DNA of 64,000 nucleotides from Clostridia bacterium. GTDB taxonomy: Bacteria; Bacillota; Clostridia; TANB77; CAG-508. The DNA is taken from positions 1 through 64,000 of the forward strand of contig JAFTJF010000012.1 of assembly GCA_017456555.1 (NCBI GenBank), written 5' to 3'. The notes below the pieces were generated by a model. The model had not been told where the DNA came from. It did not search any database and saw nothing but the letters and a program-made list of their open reading frames with translations. Made by a program: the position numbers and the translations under genes. Positions 24,611 through 31,971 of the stretch are shown one piece after another (position 1 is the stretch's first letter; every line of letters begins with the position of its first letter).

Positions 24611-25573
24611 ATGATAGGAAAAAGAAAAGTAGTTCTAGTTGGAACAGGTTTCGTAGGAATGAGTATGGCATATGCAATATTGAGCCAAGGTTCTTCAAGT
24701 GGTGTTAATGAAATGGTTTTAATAGATGTTTTAAAAGATAAAGCAATCGGTGAAGCAATGGATTTATGTCATGGTTTACCTTGTTCTTCAAGCCATATGA
24801 AAATAAAAGCTGGAGAATATTCTGAATGTGCAGATGCAGATATGGTTGTAATTACTGCAGGATTAAATCAAAAACCAGGTCAAACAAGACTTGAACTTTC
24901 AGAAGCTAATGCAAAAATAATGAAAGATATAACAATTCAAGTTGTAAATAGTGGATTTAAAGGAATATTCTTAATTGCATCAAACCCAGTAGATTTAATG
25001 ACAAAAGTTGTTCAAGAAGTTTCAAAATTTCCAACAAGTAGAGTAATAGGGTCAGGAACAGCATTAGATACAGCAAGATTAAGATATATGGTTGGAGAAT
25101 ATTTAAATGTATCAAATAAAAATGTGCACGCATATATAATGGGTGAGCATGGAGATTCATCATTTGTTCCTTGGGAACATGCTTATGTTGGATGTAAAAA
25201 AATATCTGATATCATTGAAGATGCAGGAAAAAGCTTAGAAGATTTAGATAAAATTTATGTGGAAGTTAGAGATGCTGCATATGAAATTATAAATAGAAAA
25301 AAAGCAACTTACTATGGAATTGGACTAGGTCTTGCTAAAATTGTTAGAACTGTTATGAATAATACTAATGAAATACTAACAATATCTGCATACTTAAATG
25401 GAGAATATGGACATAAAGATATTTATATAGGAATGCCAGCTATTGTAAATAGTAATGGAGCAAGAGAATTGCTTGAACTAGATCTTTCAGAAGAAAACCA
25501 AACAAAACTTGATGAAAGTTGCAAAATATTAAGTGAAAATATGGAAAAAATAAGAGAAGCTTTAAAAGCTTAA
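24611..25573 (+). CDS. ldh: L-lactate dehydrogenase
   Basis: Reduces pyruvate to L-lactate with NADH, regenerating NAD in fermentation. The Rossmann motif is G11-T-G13-F-V-G16, with Asp39 for NADH. The specificity loop carries Gln87 (LNQKPGQTRL), which marks lactate rather than malate dehydrogenase; Arg93 and Arg156 bind substrate and His180 (GEHGDS) is catalytic. The 320-residue length is normal. GGGAG precedes the ATG. It is a single-gene unit with its own promoter and terminator. Confidence 0.95.
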   Translation: MIGKRKVVLVGTGFVGMSMAYAILSQGSSSGVNEMVLIDVLKDKAIGEAMDLCHGLPCSSSHMKIKAGEYSECADADMVVITAGLNQKPGQTRLELSEANAKIMKDITIQVVNSGFKGIFLIASNPVDLMTKVVQEVSKFPTSRVIGSGTALDTARLRYMVGEYLNVSNKNVHAYIMGEHGDSSFVPWEHAYVGCKKISDIIEDAGKSLEDLDKIYVEVRDAAYEIINRKKATYYGIGLGLAKIVRTVMNNTNEILTISAYLNGEYGHKDIYIGMPAIVNSNGARELLELDLSEENQTKLDESCKILSENMEKIREALKA

Positions 25574-25580
25574 TAAAACT

Positions 25581-25616
25581 AAAAAAGACTTGCTAAAAAA
25601 GCAGGTCTTTTTTATA
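25581..25616. terminator. Terminator between ldh and the convergent DUF445 gene
   Basis: Stem 25581-25593 with 25601-25613 including one G-T pair, T run on the plus strand and A run on the other side, so it can serve both genes. Confidence 0.85.
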
Positions 25617-25675
25617 TTTCTATACATATATATTTTAATGTGTTTGAAAATATATAATAAGCAGTTATAAGATTT

Positions 25676-26572
25676 TTAAAATAATAAATTAAAAAATCCT
25701 AAAACAAATCCTATTAAAGCACCTAAATTAACAAGTGCATTTAATTCTTTTTTCATAATTAAAAGTAATATTTTTTCAAGTTCTAAAACGTCCATTTTAT
25801 TTATTTTATCTGTTACTATTTGAGAAATATTAATACATTTTAATAAATTAGATATTTGCTCAGTAACAACTTTTTCATAGATGTTCATAACAAATGAAAC
25901 AAAATCAATTCCTGAATCTGATAATTTTGCCATTACTTCAGAAACAGGTTTTGTTGCATATGAAGAAATTTCTTTTTTTACTATGCTAGAAACTAATTCT
26001 TCGCCATTTGAATTTAAATATTCATCTAATTTGGTTGATATAGTTGAAGTGAAAGATGAAATAATAGCATTTCCGCCCAACATTCCAAGCATAGAACCTT
26101 TTAATTTTTCTTTTGCTGCAATTTCAATTTGTTCCGCTATTAATCCTGCAAGATTTGCTTCTATAACAGAATTATAGATTTTGTTTGTTATTAGTTTTTC
26201 AATATTTGAAATTGCCCTATTAAAATCTTCTTTCTCAATATGAGTACAAATAAATTCTTCTAAAGAACAATCTTTTTCAGAAATACCATTTAAATAGTTA
26301 ATGATTTTTTCTTTTATTTCACTTTTAACAGAGTCGGATAAAAGTACATTTTTAAAATCTTCGTCTGTTAATAAATCTTTGCTTATAGTGTTACCAATTG
26401 TTTCTGCTAAACGTGGTTTATTTTTTGGAATAATTCCTGGTGTGAAGGGAAGAGTAAATTTTCCAATTTTAATTGGTTTCAATGGTCTAAACATCATTTT
26501 TACTGCAATCCAATTTGTAATATATCCAATTCCTGCACCAATTAAAGGTCTAATTAAAATATTATAATCCAT
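25676..26572 (-). CDS. DUF445 family membrane protein (YheB-like)
   Basis: A 298-residue protein of the DUF445 family: the N-terminal helix with GAGIGYITNWIAVKMMFRPLKP and the FTPGIIPKNKPRLAETIG block are the family signature. A long alpha-helical middle follows, and a C-terminal membrane helix (NLGALIGFVLGFFNLLF) closes it, so both ends are in the membrane. Function is unknown; homologs in Bacillus are sporulation- or envelope-associated. GGAG on the minus strand precedes the ATG. Confidence 0.88.
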   Translation of the reverse strand: MDYNILIRPLIGAGIGYITNWIAVKMMFRPLKPIKIGKFTLPFTPGIIPKNKPRLAETIGNTISKDLLTDEDFKNVLLSDSVKSEIKEKIINYLNGISEKDCSLEEFICTHIEKEDFNRAISNIEKLITNKIYNSVIEANLAGLIAEQIEIAAKEKLKGSMLGMLGGNAIISSFTSTISTKLDEYLNSNGEELVSSIVKKEISSYATKPVSEVMAKLSDSGIDFVSFVMNIYEKVVTEQISNLLKCINISQIVTDKINKMDVLELEKILLLIMKKELNALVNLGALIGFVLGFFNLLF

Positions 26573-26875
26573 TTGTTTCTCCTAATATTAATTTGAATAT
26601 AAAAAATTATACATCCTTTTGAAATAAAATGCAAATTGGAAACGTTTATATAATATAAATTATGTAAAGAAAGTTTGAAATACCTATTTTAAAAGAAAAA
26701 AATATAAAATTTCACAAAAAAATTACAAAAAAGTATTTATTTTAGACACAAAGTGTGATAAAATAATTATGTCGTGTTCGTCAAAAAAAGATGAGTATGA
26801 CAGGTACATATGAAAAAATAGCAAAATATTGCTTTTTAAAAATCTATAAATGTAACTACATGTATAGGAGGATTT
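26573..26875. other. Divergent intergenic region (303 bases)
   Basis: Contains on the plus strand an extended -10 (TGA TAAAAT at 26759-26764, weak -35) and a small hairpin with T tail at 26820-26837 in the leader of the next gene, which might act as an attenuator. No gene is supported. Confidence 0.45.
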
Positions 26876-28027
26876 ATGCCAAAAAGTTATATGAATTTTA
26901 CTGTAAATGGTGATTCAATAGTATGTAATATGTTAAATGGGGAAGTTCAAGGAAGATTAAGATCTGCCAAAGATCCTGAGATGAAGAGAAGATACATCGA
27001 AAATGGTGTAGTAGAATCAAGTCCAGTAATCACAGATTTTATTTTAAGAAATCCAAAAACTTTCGGAAACGCAAAATTGATACAAAGGAGAAATGGAATA
27101 AACTTTTTAGATAGTGTATTAGCACATTCACCTTTGACAGGAACAGAAGAATCTAGAAAATCATTAGCAACAAGAATGAAAATTGAATATGATTTAACAG
27201 ATTCAGAAACTGCAAGAATGGAAAGCTTTTTAGAGGATTTCCATAGCTTAACAGAAACACCTGAAATCAAACAAATTGTAAGTGATACAGAAGATTATAA
27301 AAAATCTATAGAAGGAGCTTGGAGAAATTTTGAACAACCATTAATTGCTTGTGTTAAAGAAATTCTAGGCTATGAACCAGAGAAAGTTGGAAATATAAAT
27401 ACATACATTTTATATCCAACATTTGATGTGCATAGAGCTCACCAAGTTTCAGGAAATAGAACTAGTTTATTTTTCGCTAAAAGAAATGATAATGACATAA
27501 ATAAAATATTAGCCTATCTAACACATCAAGCTGTTCACCAACCAATGCTACCATACAAAAACACAATGACACAAAGTCAAAAAGAAATCTTCAATTCTTT
27601 TGTAAATTTCTTAACAGATAAAGAAATCTATAGTAGACTTTCAGAAAAAAGTGGTTTAGATATAGTAGCACAAAACGAAAATGGTGAAATAATGGGAAAA
27701 ATATACCCATTCTGGCTAGGATATAGATATAGAAATGCAGATAAAGATGGATTAGATCCAGTAGAAGAAATAAGAGAGACAATAAAAAGAGATAAAGAAT
27801 ATTATGATTCTTTACCAGAAGGTTCTAAGAAAAAGAAATTATATTCTGCATATGAATTTGAAAAATTAGATCCAGAAAAAATTGCAATACTTTTTAGAGA
27901 AAGAAGAGGAATAACACCTTACCAATTTGCTGAAATTGATTTCGAACAAAAAGATCTTGTAATTAAAGACAGATATTTAAAAAGCAAAAAAATGTCAACT
28001 GTTTCTGGAACAGAAGAAGGAAGATAA
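26876..28027 (+). CDS. Unassigned protein with HxxxH motif (possible inactive peptidase fold)
   Basis: I do not recognise a family. The 383 residues are soluble, without signal peptide or membrane helix. Around 205-226 the sequence (INKILAYLTHQAVHQPMLPY) resembles the zinc-binding helix of gluzincin metallopeptidases, but the catalytic Glu of HExxH is Gln (His217-Gln218-Ala-Val-His221). An acidic LTDKEIYSRL segment follows about 30-40 residues later. This could be a pseudo-peptidase or a coincidence. AGGAGG lies seven bases before the ATG. It has its own extended -10 promoter and terminator and stands alone between a DUF445 gene and a ComEC-like gene. Confidence 0.7.
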   Translation: MPKSYMNFTVNGDSIVCNMLNGEVQGRLRSAKDPEMKRRYIENGVVESSPVITDFILRNPKTFGNAKLIQRRNGINFLDSVLAHSPLTGTEESRKSLATRMKIEYDLTDSETARMESFLEDFHSLTETPEIKQIVSDTEDYKKSIEGAWRNFEQPLIACVKEILGYEPEKVGNINTYILYPTFDVHRAHQVSGNRTSLFFAKRNDNDINKILAYLTHQAVHQPMLPYKNTMTQSQKEIFNSFVNFLTDKEIYSRLSEKSGLDIVAQNENGEIMGKIYPFWLGYRYRNADKDGLDPVEEIRETIKRDKEYYDSLPEGSKKKKLYSAYEFEKLDPEKIAILFRERRGITPYQFAEIDFEQKDLVIKDRYLKSKKMSTVSGTEEGR

Positions 28028-28035
28028 TAAAATTA

Positions 28036-28072
28036 GCTCGAGATATTAGTTTTGATAATATCTCGAGTTTTT
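28036..28072 (+). terminator. Terminator
   Basis: Perfect 12-base stem (28036-28047 with 28055-28066), seven-base loop, T run 28067-28072. Confidence 0.93.
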
Positions 28073-28129
28073 TATATTCTGGGAAAAGTCTTTAATTCGT
28101 TTTTTTATGTTTGTAACTATAATTATTTC

Positions 28130-28158
28130 TTGATAAAACTTAAGTTTATTGTTAAAAT
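28130..28158 (+). promoter_or_regulatory. Promoter of the ComEC-type hydrolase gene
   Basis: TTGATA (28130-28135), 17-base spacer, TAAAAT (28153-28158). Confidence 0.65.
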
Positions 28159-28183
28159 TTTATAAGAAAATAAAGAGGTAATT

Positions 28184-29203
28184 ATGGGAAGAAAAAAGAA
28201 AAGAAAAATTAGTAAAAAATTAAAAAATGCATTGATAACAATTGCAATTACTATATTAATATATTTATTATCAAAAACAGGAGTACTAACAGCAATTGAT
28301 AAAGCTATTGCTGAAACTGGACTTGCTGATATAGTAGATACTACTGATACATCTGTTGTATCTACAAAACCAACAGTAAAAACAAATACAGAAATTGTTG
28401 AAAAAGTAGCTCAAAATATACAAATAGACTCTAATAAATTAAATATATTATTTTTTGATGTAGGGCAGGCAGATTGTATCTTAGTTTTAAACAAAGGAAA
28501 AAGTGTTTTAATAGATGCTGGGAATAGTGGAGATGGAGAATTTATTGTAAATGGAATAAAGGCATTAGGAATAGAAAAAATAGATTATGTTGTTGGAACT
28601 CACGTACATGAAGATCATATAGGCGGAATGAGCTATATAGTTGATTCTTTTGATGTTGGAGAATTTTATTTACCATATAATGAAACAACAACTACAACAT
28701 ATTATAAAAAATTATTAACTTCACTTACAGAAAAAGAAGAATCAATAATTGAAATTAATGTTGGTGATAAATTTTCAGTAGAAGGTGCAAATTTTGAAGT
28801 TATGGCAGTCGACCATTCTGAGCCAGAAAATGCAAATAATACATCAATTGTTTTGGAATTGGCTTATGGAAATCAAAAATATTTATTTATGGGAGATGCA
28901 GAAACAGAAGTCGAAGAGGGAAGAAAATGGAATGATGTAGATGTTTTGAAAGTTGGACATCATGGTTCAAATACAAGTACATCTCAAGAATTTTTAAATC
29001 AAGTAGCTCCAGAAATTTCAATTATTTCTGTTGGTGAAGGCAATAGCTATGGATTACCAAAAGATAAAATATTAACAAGACTTGAAAAAATAGGAACAAC
29101 AATTTATAGAACAGATAATGATGGAACAATACAATTAATTAGTGATGGAACTTCAAATGAAATAGTAAAAATAGACGTCAACTTTGATAGTTCTCAAAAT
29201 TAA
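28184..29203 (+). CDS. Membrane-anchored metallo-beta-lactamase-fold hydrolase, ComEC C-domain type
   Basis: A 339-residue protein with a basic N-terminus, one membrane helix (about 14-32), a linker, then an MBL domain (about 85-335). Metal ligands are in HVHEDH (His140, His142, Asp144, His145), FMGDAE, and GHHGSNTS. The FFDVGQADCILV opening and the GHHGS(N) motif are those of the ComEC/Rec2 hydrolase domain, whose likely substrate is DNA. The competence channel part is not present here, so this is the free-standing secreted form common in Firmicutes. The DUF3006 gene next to it is a frequent neighbour of this family. Confidence 0.9.
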   Translation: MGRKKKRKISKKLKNALITIAITILIYLLSKTGVLTAIDKAIAETGLADIVDTTDTSVVSTKPTVKTNTEIVEKVAQNIQIDSNKLNILFFDVGQADCILVLNKGKSVLIDAGNSGDGEFIVNGIKALGIEKIDYVVGTHVHEDHIGGMSYIVDSFDVGEFYLPYNETTTTTYYKKLLTSLTEKEESIIEINVGDKFSVEGANFEVMAVDHSEPENANNTSIVLELAYGNQKYLFMGDAETEVEEGRKWNDVDVLKVGHHGSNTSTSQEFLNQVAPEISIISVGEGNSYGLPKDKILTRLEKIGTTIYRTDNDGTIQLISDGTSNEIVKIDVNFDSSQN

Positions 29204-29221
29204 ATGAATATCAAGGAAATA

Positions 29222-29251
29222 AAAAAGGAATACATTTTTGTATTCCTTTTT
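29222..29251. terminator. Bidirectional terminator between MBL and DUF3006 genes
   Basis: Thirteen-base perfect stem (29222-29234 with 29239-29251), TTTT loop, A-rich and T-rich flanks suited to both convergent genes. Confidence 0.9.
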
Positions 29252-29264
29252 GAGTTTTACATTA

Positions 29265-29582
29265 TTAGTTTTTCCTTTTAAAAAGATTTGAAACCATATT
29301 TTTAACGTTTTCTTGTTCTTTTTTTGTTTCTTCAATATCTAAAATATATTTTCCATTTTCGAATTTTAAAATAGAACCAGGCTTGCAACTTTCTGGTAAC
29401 TCTGATTTTGGAATGTTAACAAATTCACCAGTTTCACGGTTTTCGCAAACAGCAAATTCTCCTTCGAATCTATCTATAGAAAAACTAGATTTTGTTTTAT
29501 TTATATAATTTGTTAACTCAGAAGAAAAGTTATTTGCCTCTGGGTTAATATTAGTTTTATTTGTATTTATTTCTAAATTCAT
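29265..29582 (-). CDS. DUF3006 family protein
   Basis: A 105-residue soluble protein. The segment SIDRFEGEFAVCENRETGEF and the GSILKFENGKYILD block match DUF3006, a small beta-barrel-like domain often encoded beside ComEC-type MBL proteins, as here. The start at 29582 follows AAAGGA; a TTG further upstream at 29603 is in frame but overlaps that RBS and is rejected. It is convergent with the MBL gene and shares its terminator. Function is unknown. Confidence 0.85.
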   Translation of the reverse strand: MNLEINTNKTNINPEANNFSSELTNYINKTKSSFSIDRFEGEFAVCENRETGEFVNIPKSELPESCKPGSILKFENGKYILDIEETKKEQENVKNMVSNLFKRKN

Positions 29583-29689
29583 AAGTAATCCTTTCTTTTC
29601 CAATATTTATAGGAAGATATAAATATTGAAGTTTTGTAATATAAAATATTTTAATATGATTGTAAATAATATAGCACAAATTATTGTTA

Positions 29690-29718
29690 TTTACAAATAA
29701 AATGTTTATTGATAAAAT
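29690..29718 (+). promoter_or_regulatory. Promoter of the thioredoxin-like gene
   Basis: TTTACA (29690-29695), 17-base spacer, TAAAAT (29713-29718) with TGA extension. Confidence 0.75.
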
Positions 29719-29746
29719 AAAGAAAAATCAAAACAAAGGAGGAAGC

Positions 29747-30316
29747 ATGAAAAAAAATATTTTAATAATAGTTTGTTCAATTTTATTATTAGCAGCTGCA
29801 ATTGTTTTTTATATGTATGTTAATTCAATGCCAGTAGAAAATGAAAAAGTTGGAAATGAAGTTGAAAATCAAGTAGTAGTTGAAGAAGAAGTATCAAAGA
29901 CAAAAGATTTAGAAAATGTTGAATATACTGATTTTTCTGTTTATACATCAGATGATACAGAAGTAAAACTTTCAGAACATAAAGATAAAGCAGCAATGTT
30001 ATTATTTTTTGATCCGAATAATCCAGATTCAATGGAAGTTTTAGATAAAGTGGAATCTATGTATTCAAATTATGAAGATAAAATAGAATTTTTTATGATA
30101 AATACAGCAGAAAAAGTTGGTACTAGTTTAGATGACGAATATACAATTGAAATTTATTATGACACATATAAAGAAGCTGCTCAAAATTATAATATAACAG
30201 AAGTACCATCTATGATTTATATTGATAAACAAAATGAAGTATTTAATGCAAAATCTGGTTTTACAACTACAGATGCATTAGAAGCAAACTTGGATATTTT
30301 ATCTGAAAACATTTAA
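29747..30316 (+). CDS. Membrane-anchored thioredoxin-like protein lacking the CxxC motif
   Basis: A 189-residue protein with an N-terminal membrane anchor (about 4-26), an acidic linker and a TlpA/AhpC-TSA-type thioredoxin fold (about 58-189). The strand AAMLLFF and the cis-proline loop TEVPSMIYID (Pro154) are intact, but the active-site turn reads FFDPNNPDSMEVL, so both redox cysteines are replaced (Asn92 and Ser95 by alignment). It should be redox-inactive and may bind rather than reduce a partner. The start at 29747 has AAAGGAGG; an upstream in-frame ATG at 29684 lies before the promoter. The 3' end overlaps the convergent gene by 18 bases. Confidence 0.85.
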   Translation: MKKNILIIVCSILLLAAAIVFYMYVNSMPVENEKVGNEVENQVVVEEEVSKTKDLENVEYTDFSVYTSDDTEVKLSEHKDKAAMLLFFDPNNPDSMEVLDKVESMYSNYEDKIEFFMINTAEKVGTSLDDEYTIEIYYDTYKEAAQNYNITEVPSMIYIDKQNEVFNAKSGFTTTDALEANLDILSENI

Positions 30317-30787
30317 GAAAAATTTAAAATATATGATGTAGTAAATTATATCACAAATAGGAAATGAATATAAAATTCCTTTTGTGTTGAAAAGACTATA
30401 TCCAATTAAAATAAAAATAAGATTAACAGTAATTTTTGATAAAACAAGAATTGCTGTTTTTTTTGAGTCTTTTTTTGATATATATGCAGGAAGTAAAATT
30501 TTAAAACTATACAAACTACTAGAAATAAAAAGAATTTTTGATGCATAGACTGCGTAATTAATTACTCCTTTGGTAGCAGTGAAAATTGAAAAAATATTTT
30601 TTGAAAAATTGTGAAATAAAATAGATAATACTATTTCTAAAATTGTTGAAATAATAAGCCAAAATACAAATTTTTCTTTGGTTTCATAAATAGATTTTTT
30701 AAAAGATATGAAAATAATAGGTAAAATCATTATTATATAAATTATTAAATTAAGAAATAATCCATTGATTTGTACTTGATTTAACAT
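30299..30787 (-). CDS. Small polytopic membrane protein, family not recognised
   Basis: A 162-residue very hydrophobic protein with four to five predicted membrane helices. The last segment (GYSLFNTKGILYSFPICDI) loosely resembles the end of MATE-type transporters, so it could be a half-size relic or an independent family; I cannot decide. GGAGAA on the minus strand precedes the ATG at 30787. Its last 18 bases overlap the convergent thioredoxin-like gene and no terminator separates them. Confidence 0.65.
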   Translation of the reverse strand: MLNQVQINGLFLNLIIYIIMILPIIFISFKKSIYETKEKFVFWLIISTILEIVLSILFHNFSKNIFSIFTATKGVINYAVYASKILFISSSLYSFKILLPAYISKKDSKKTAILVLSKITVNLIFILIGYSLFNTKGILYSFPICDIIYYIIYFKFFLNVFR

Positions 30788-30853
30788 TATTTTCTCCTAA
30801 AATTTTATATAAAAAATTTATCATAAAGATTTAAATTACACAAGAGCACAACG

Positions 30854-30952
30854 AATTATTATTTACAAAGTTTGAATTAGAAGAAGACAACCATATTAAC
30901 TGTCTGTATTTCATTACGTTCAAACAGACAGTAAAATTATTATTTGCAAAGT
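30854..30952 (+). mobile_element. Hairpin element A with 18-base flanking direct repeats (candidate miniature mobile element)
   Basis: Direct repeats 30854-30871 and 30935-30952 match at 17 of 18 positions. Between them lies the core AAGACAACCATATTAACT (30884-30901), identical to the copy at 57905-57922, then a 9-base stem (30899-30907 with 30924-30932) whose loop contains TTCATTACGTTC. The stem sequence differs from that of the other copy but pairs perfectly in both. Confidence 0.6.
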
Positions 30953-30975
30953 GGAGGGAATAAGAAATAAATTAG

Positions 30976-31003
30976 ATTAAATATTTTTATAAAAATATTT
31001 AAT
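30976..31003. repeat. 28-base perfect palindrome
   Basis: An AT-only perfect palindrome centred between 30989 and 30990, about 130 bases upstream of the mraZ -35 box. No T tract; possible protein site or cruciform. Confidence 0.6.
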
Positions 31004-31134
31004 TTTGAAATGAAAATATGGAAATTGAAAAGAAAAATATGAAATAAAAAATAACTTAAAAGTAGGCATTTTGCAAGAATATTTTATGGATTATAATAAA
31101 GAATTAAAAAAAATAAAAAAATATGAAAAAATGC

Positions 31135-31163
31135 TTGCAAAATAAAATGTTATATATTAAAAT
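31135..31163 (+). promoter_or_regulatory. mraZ operon promoter
   Basis: TTGCAA (31135-31140), 17-base spacer, TAAAAT (31158-31163). The predicted start (~31170) falls at the first MraZ-box-like repeat. Confidence 0.75.
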
Positions 31164-31169
31164 TTAATT

Positions 31170-31200
31170 GAAGTGGAGAGAAGTGGTACAAAGTGGTAGA
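31170..31200 (+). promoter_or_regulatory. Three tandem MraZ-box-like repeats
   Basis: AAGTGG occurs three times at an exact 10-base period (31171, 31181, 31191), right after the -10 box. MraZ proteins bind tandem GTGG-containing repeats at their own promoters, so this is a strong candidate autoregulatory operator. Confidence 0.8.
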
Positions 31201-31222
31201 AAAAGGAAAGGAGTTGTAGCCA

Positions 31223-31648
31223 TTGTTAATTGGTGAATATGAGCATTCTCTAGACGCTAAAGGCAGATTAATAATGCCAGCAAAGCTAAGAGAAGATATT
31301 GGTGAAAAGTTCATAATAACTAAAGGTTTAGATGGTTGCTTATTCGCTTTTTCTATTGAAGAATGGAAAAATTTTGAAGCAAAACTAAGATCACTTCCAA
31401 TTTCTAATAAGGATGCAAGAGCGTTCTCTAGATTTTTCTTCGCTGGTGCTATGGATTGTGAAATCGATAAGCAAGGAAGATTCCTAATTTCAAGTAATTT
31501 AAGAGACTTTGCAGGACTTACTAAAGAAGTAGTAATTGTAGGTATGGACTCAAGAATTGAAATTTGGAGCAAAGAAAAATGGCAACAATGTGATGAAGAC
31601 ATTTCTGCAGATGAAATTGCAGAGAAAATGGAAATGCTTGGTATATAA
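31223..31648 (+). CDS. mraZ: Transcriptional regulator MraZ
   Basis: The conserved first gene of the division/cell-wall cluster, a DNA-binding ring protein made of two SpoVT-AbrB-like halves. Both halves show the DxxGR motif: [16 protein letters not shown] near 9-24 and [17 protein letters not shown] near 81-96. The 141-residue length is normal. Start is TTG, with AAAGGAG at 31207-31213. Three tandem boxes at its promoter fit autorepression of the operon. A repeat-rich 323-base gap and a hairpin separate it from rsmH. Confidence 0.96.
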   Translation: MLIGEYEHSLDAKGRLIMPAKLREDIGEKFIITKGLDGCLFAFSIEEWKNFEAKLRSLPISNKDARAFSRFFFAGAMDCEIDKQGRFLISSNLRDFAGLTKEVVIVGMDSRIEIWSKEKWQQCDEDISADEIAEKMEMLGI

Positions 31649-31971
31649 CTTGCTAAAGTTTATATAAAAAGCCAAAGATAAAATTTTAAGATACAAAAGA
31701 TTTTTAAAGTACGAAAGAAAAAGCATACAAAAGAAAAAACTTTAGGAAACTAAAGAAAAGTAGAAAAGTTACAAAGGATATTTTGTAATACGAAAGAAAA
31801 AATATATAATTTACCAAGGTAAAACTATATAATACAAAAGAATTTTTAAGATACGAAAGAAAAAGTTTTTAATTACAAAAGATAAAATTACAATGAAGCA
31901 AGACAGTTGGTATAAAAAATACCAACTGTTTATGCTAATTTAAGAAAAAATTTTATCATGAGGGGAATAGT
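31649..31971 (+). repeat. mraZ-rsmH spacer with degenerate TACRAAAGA repeats (323 bases)
   Basis: About nine copies of a degenerate TACRAAAGAAAAA-like unit begin at 31692, 31710, 31726, 31770, 31789, 31812, 31833, 31852 and 31874, mostly 16-23 bases apart. A GAAA-loop mini-hairpin (TTTAG-GAAA-CTAAA) is at 31741-31754. No ORF is supported. One unit is identical over 18 bases to the nrdD leader (457-474). A hairpin (31903-31929) ends the region. Confidence 0.7.
31903..31929 (+). terminator. Hairpin between mraZ and rsmH (possible partial terminator)
   Basis: Perfect 10-base stem (31903-31912 with 31920-31929), seven-base loop; only a weak T-rich tail, so attenuation rather than full termination is likely. 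Confidence 0.5.

Larger units (their letters stand above)
30788..31222. other. Long intergenic region upstream of mraZ (435 bases)
   Basis: No gene. It contains the hairpin element flanked by direct repeats (30854-30952), a 28-base perfect palindrome (30976-31003), a long-range inverted repeat (31068-31077 with 31134-31143), the mraZ promoter and three MraZ-box-like repeats. This is the most structured non-coding stretch of the window. Confidence 0.7.

Noticed and set aside
29684-29746. Upstream ATG for the thioredoxin-like protein
   Set aside because: It lies before or within the promoter at 29690-29718, and the ATG at 29747 has AAAGGAGG and a signal-anchor directly after.
30854-30952. CRISPR-like repeat or integron attC site explanation for the hairpin element
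   Set aside because: Only one unit per locus, flanking repeats differ between loci, no cas or integrase genes nearby, and the GTTRRRY/RYYYAAC core of attC is not convincingly present.
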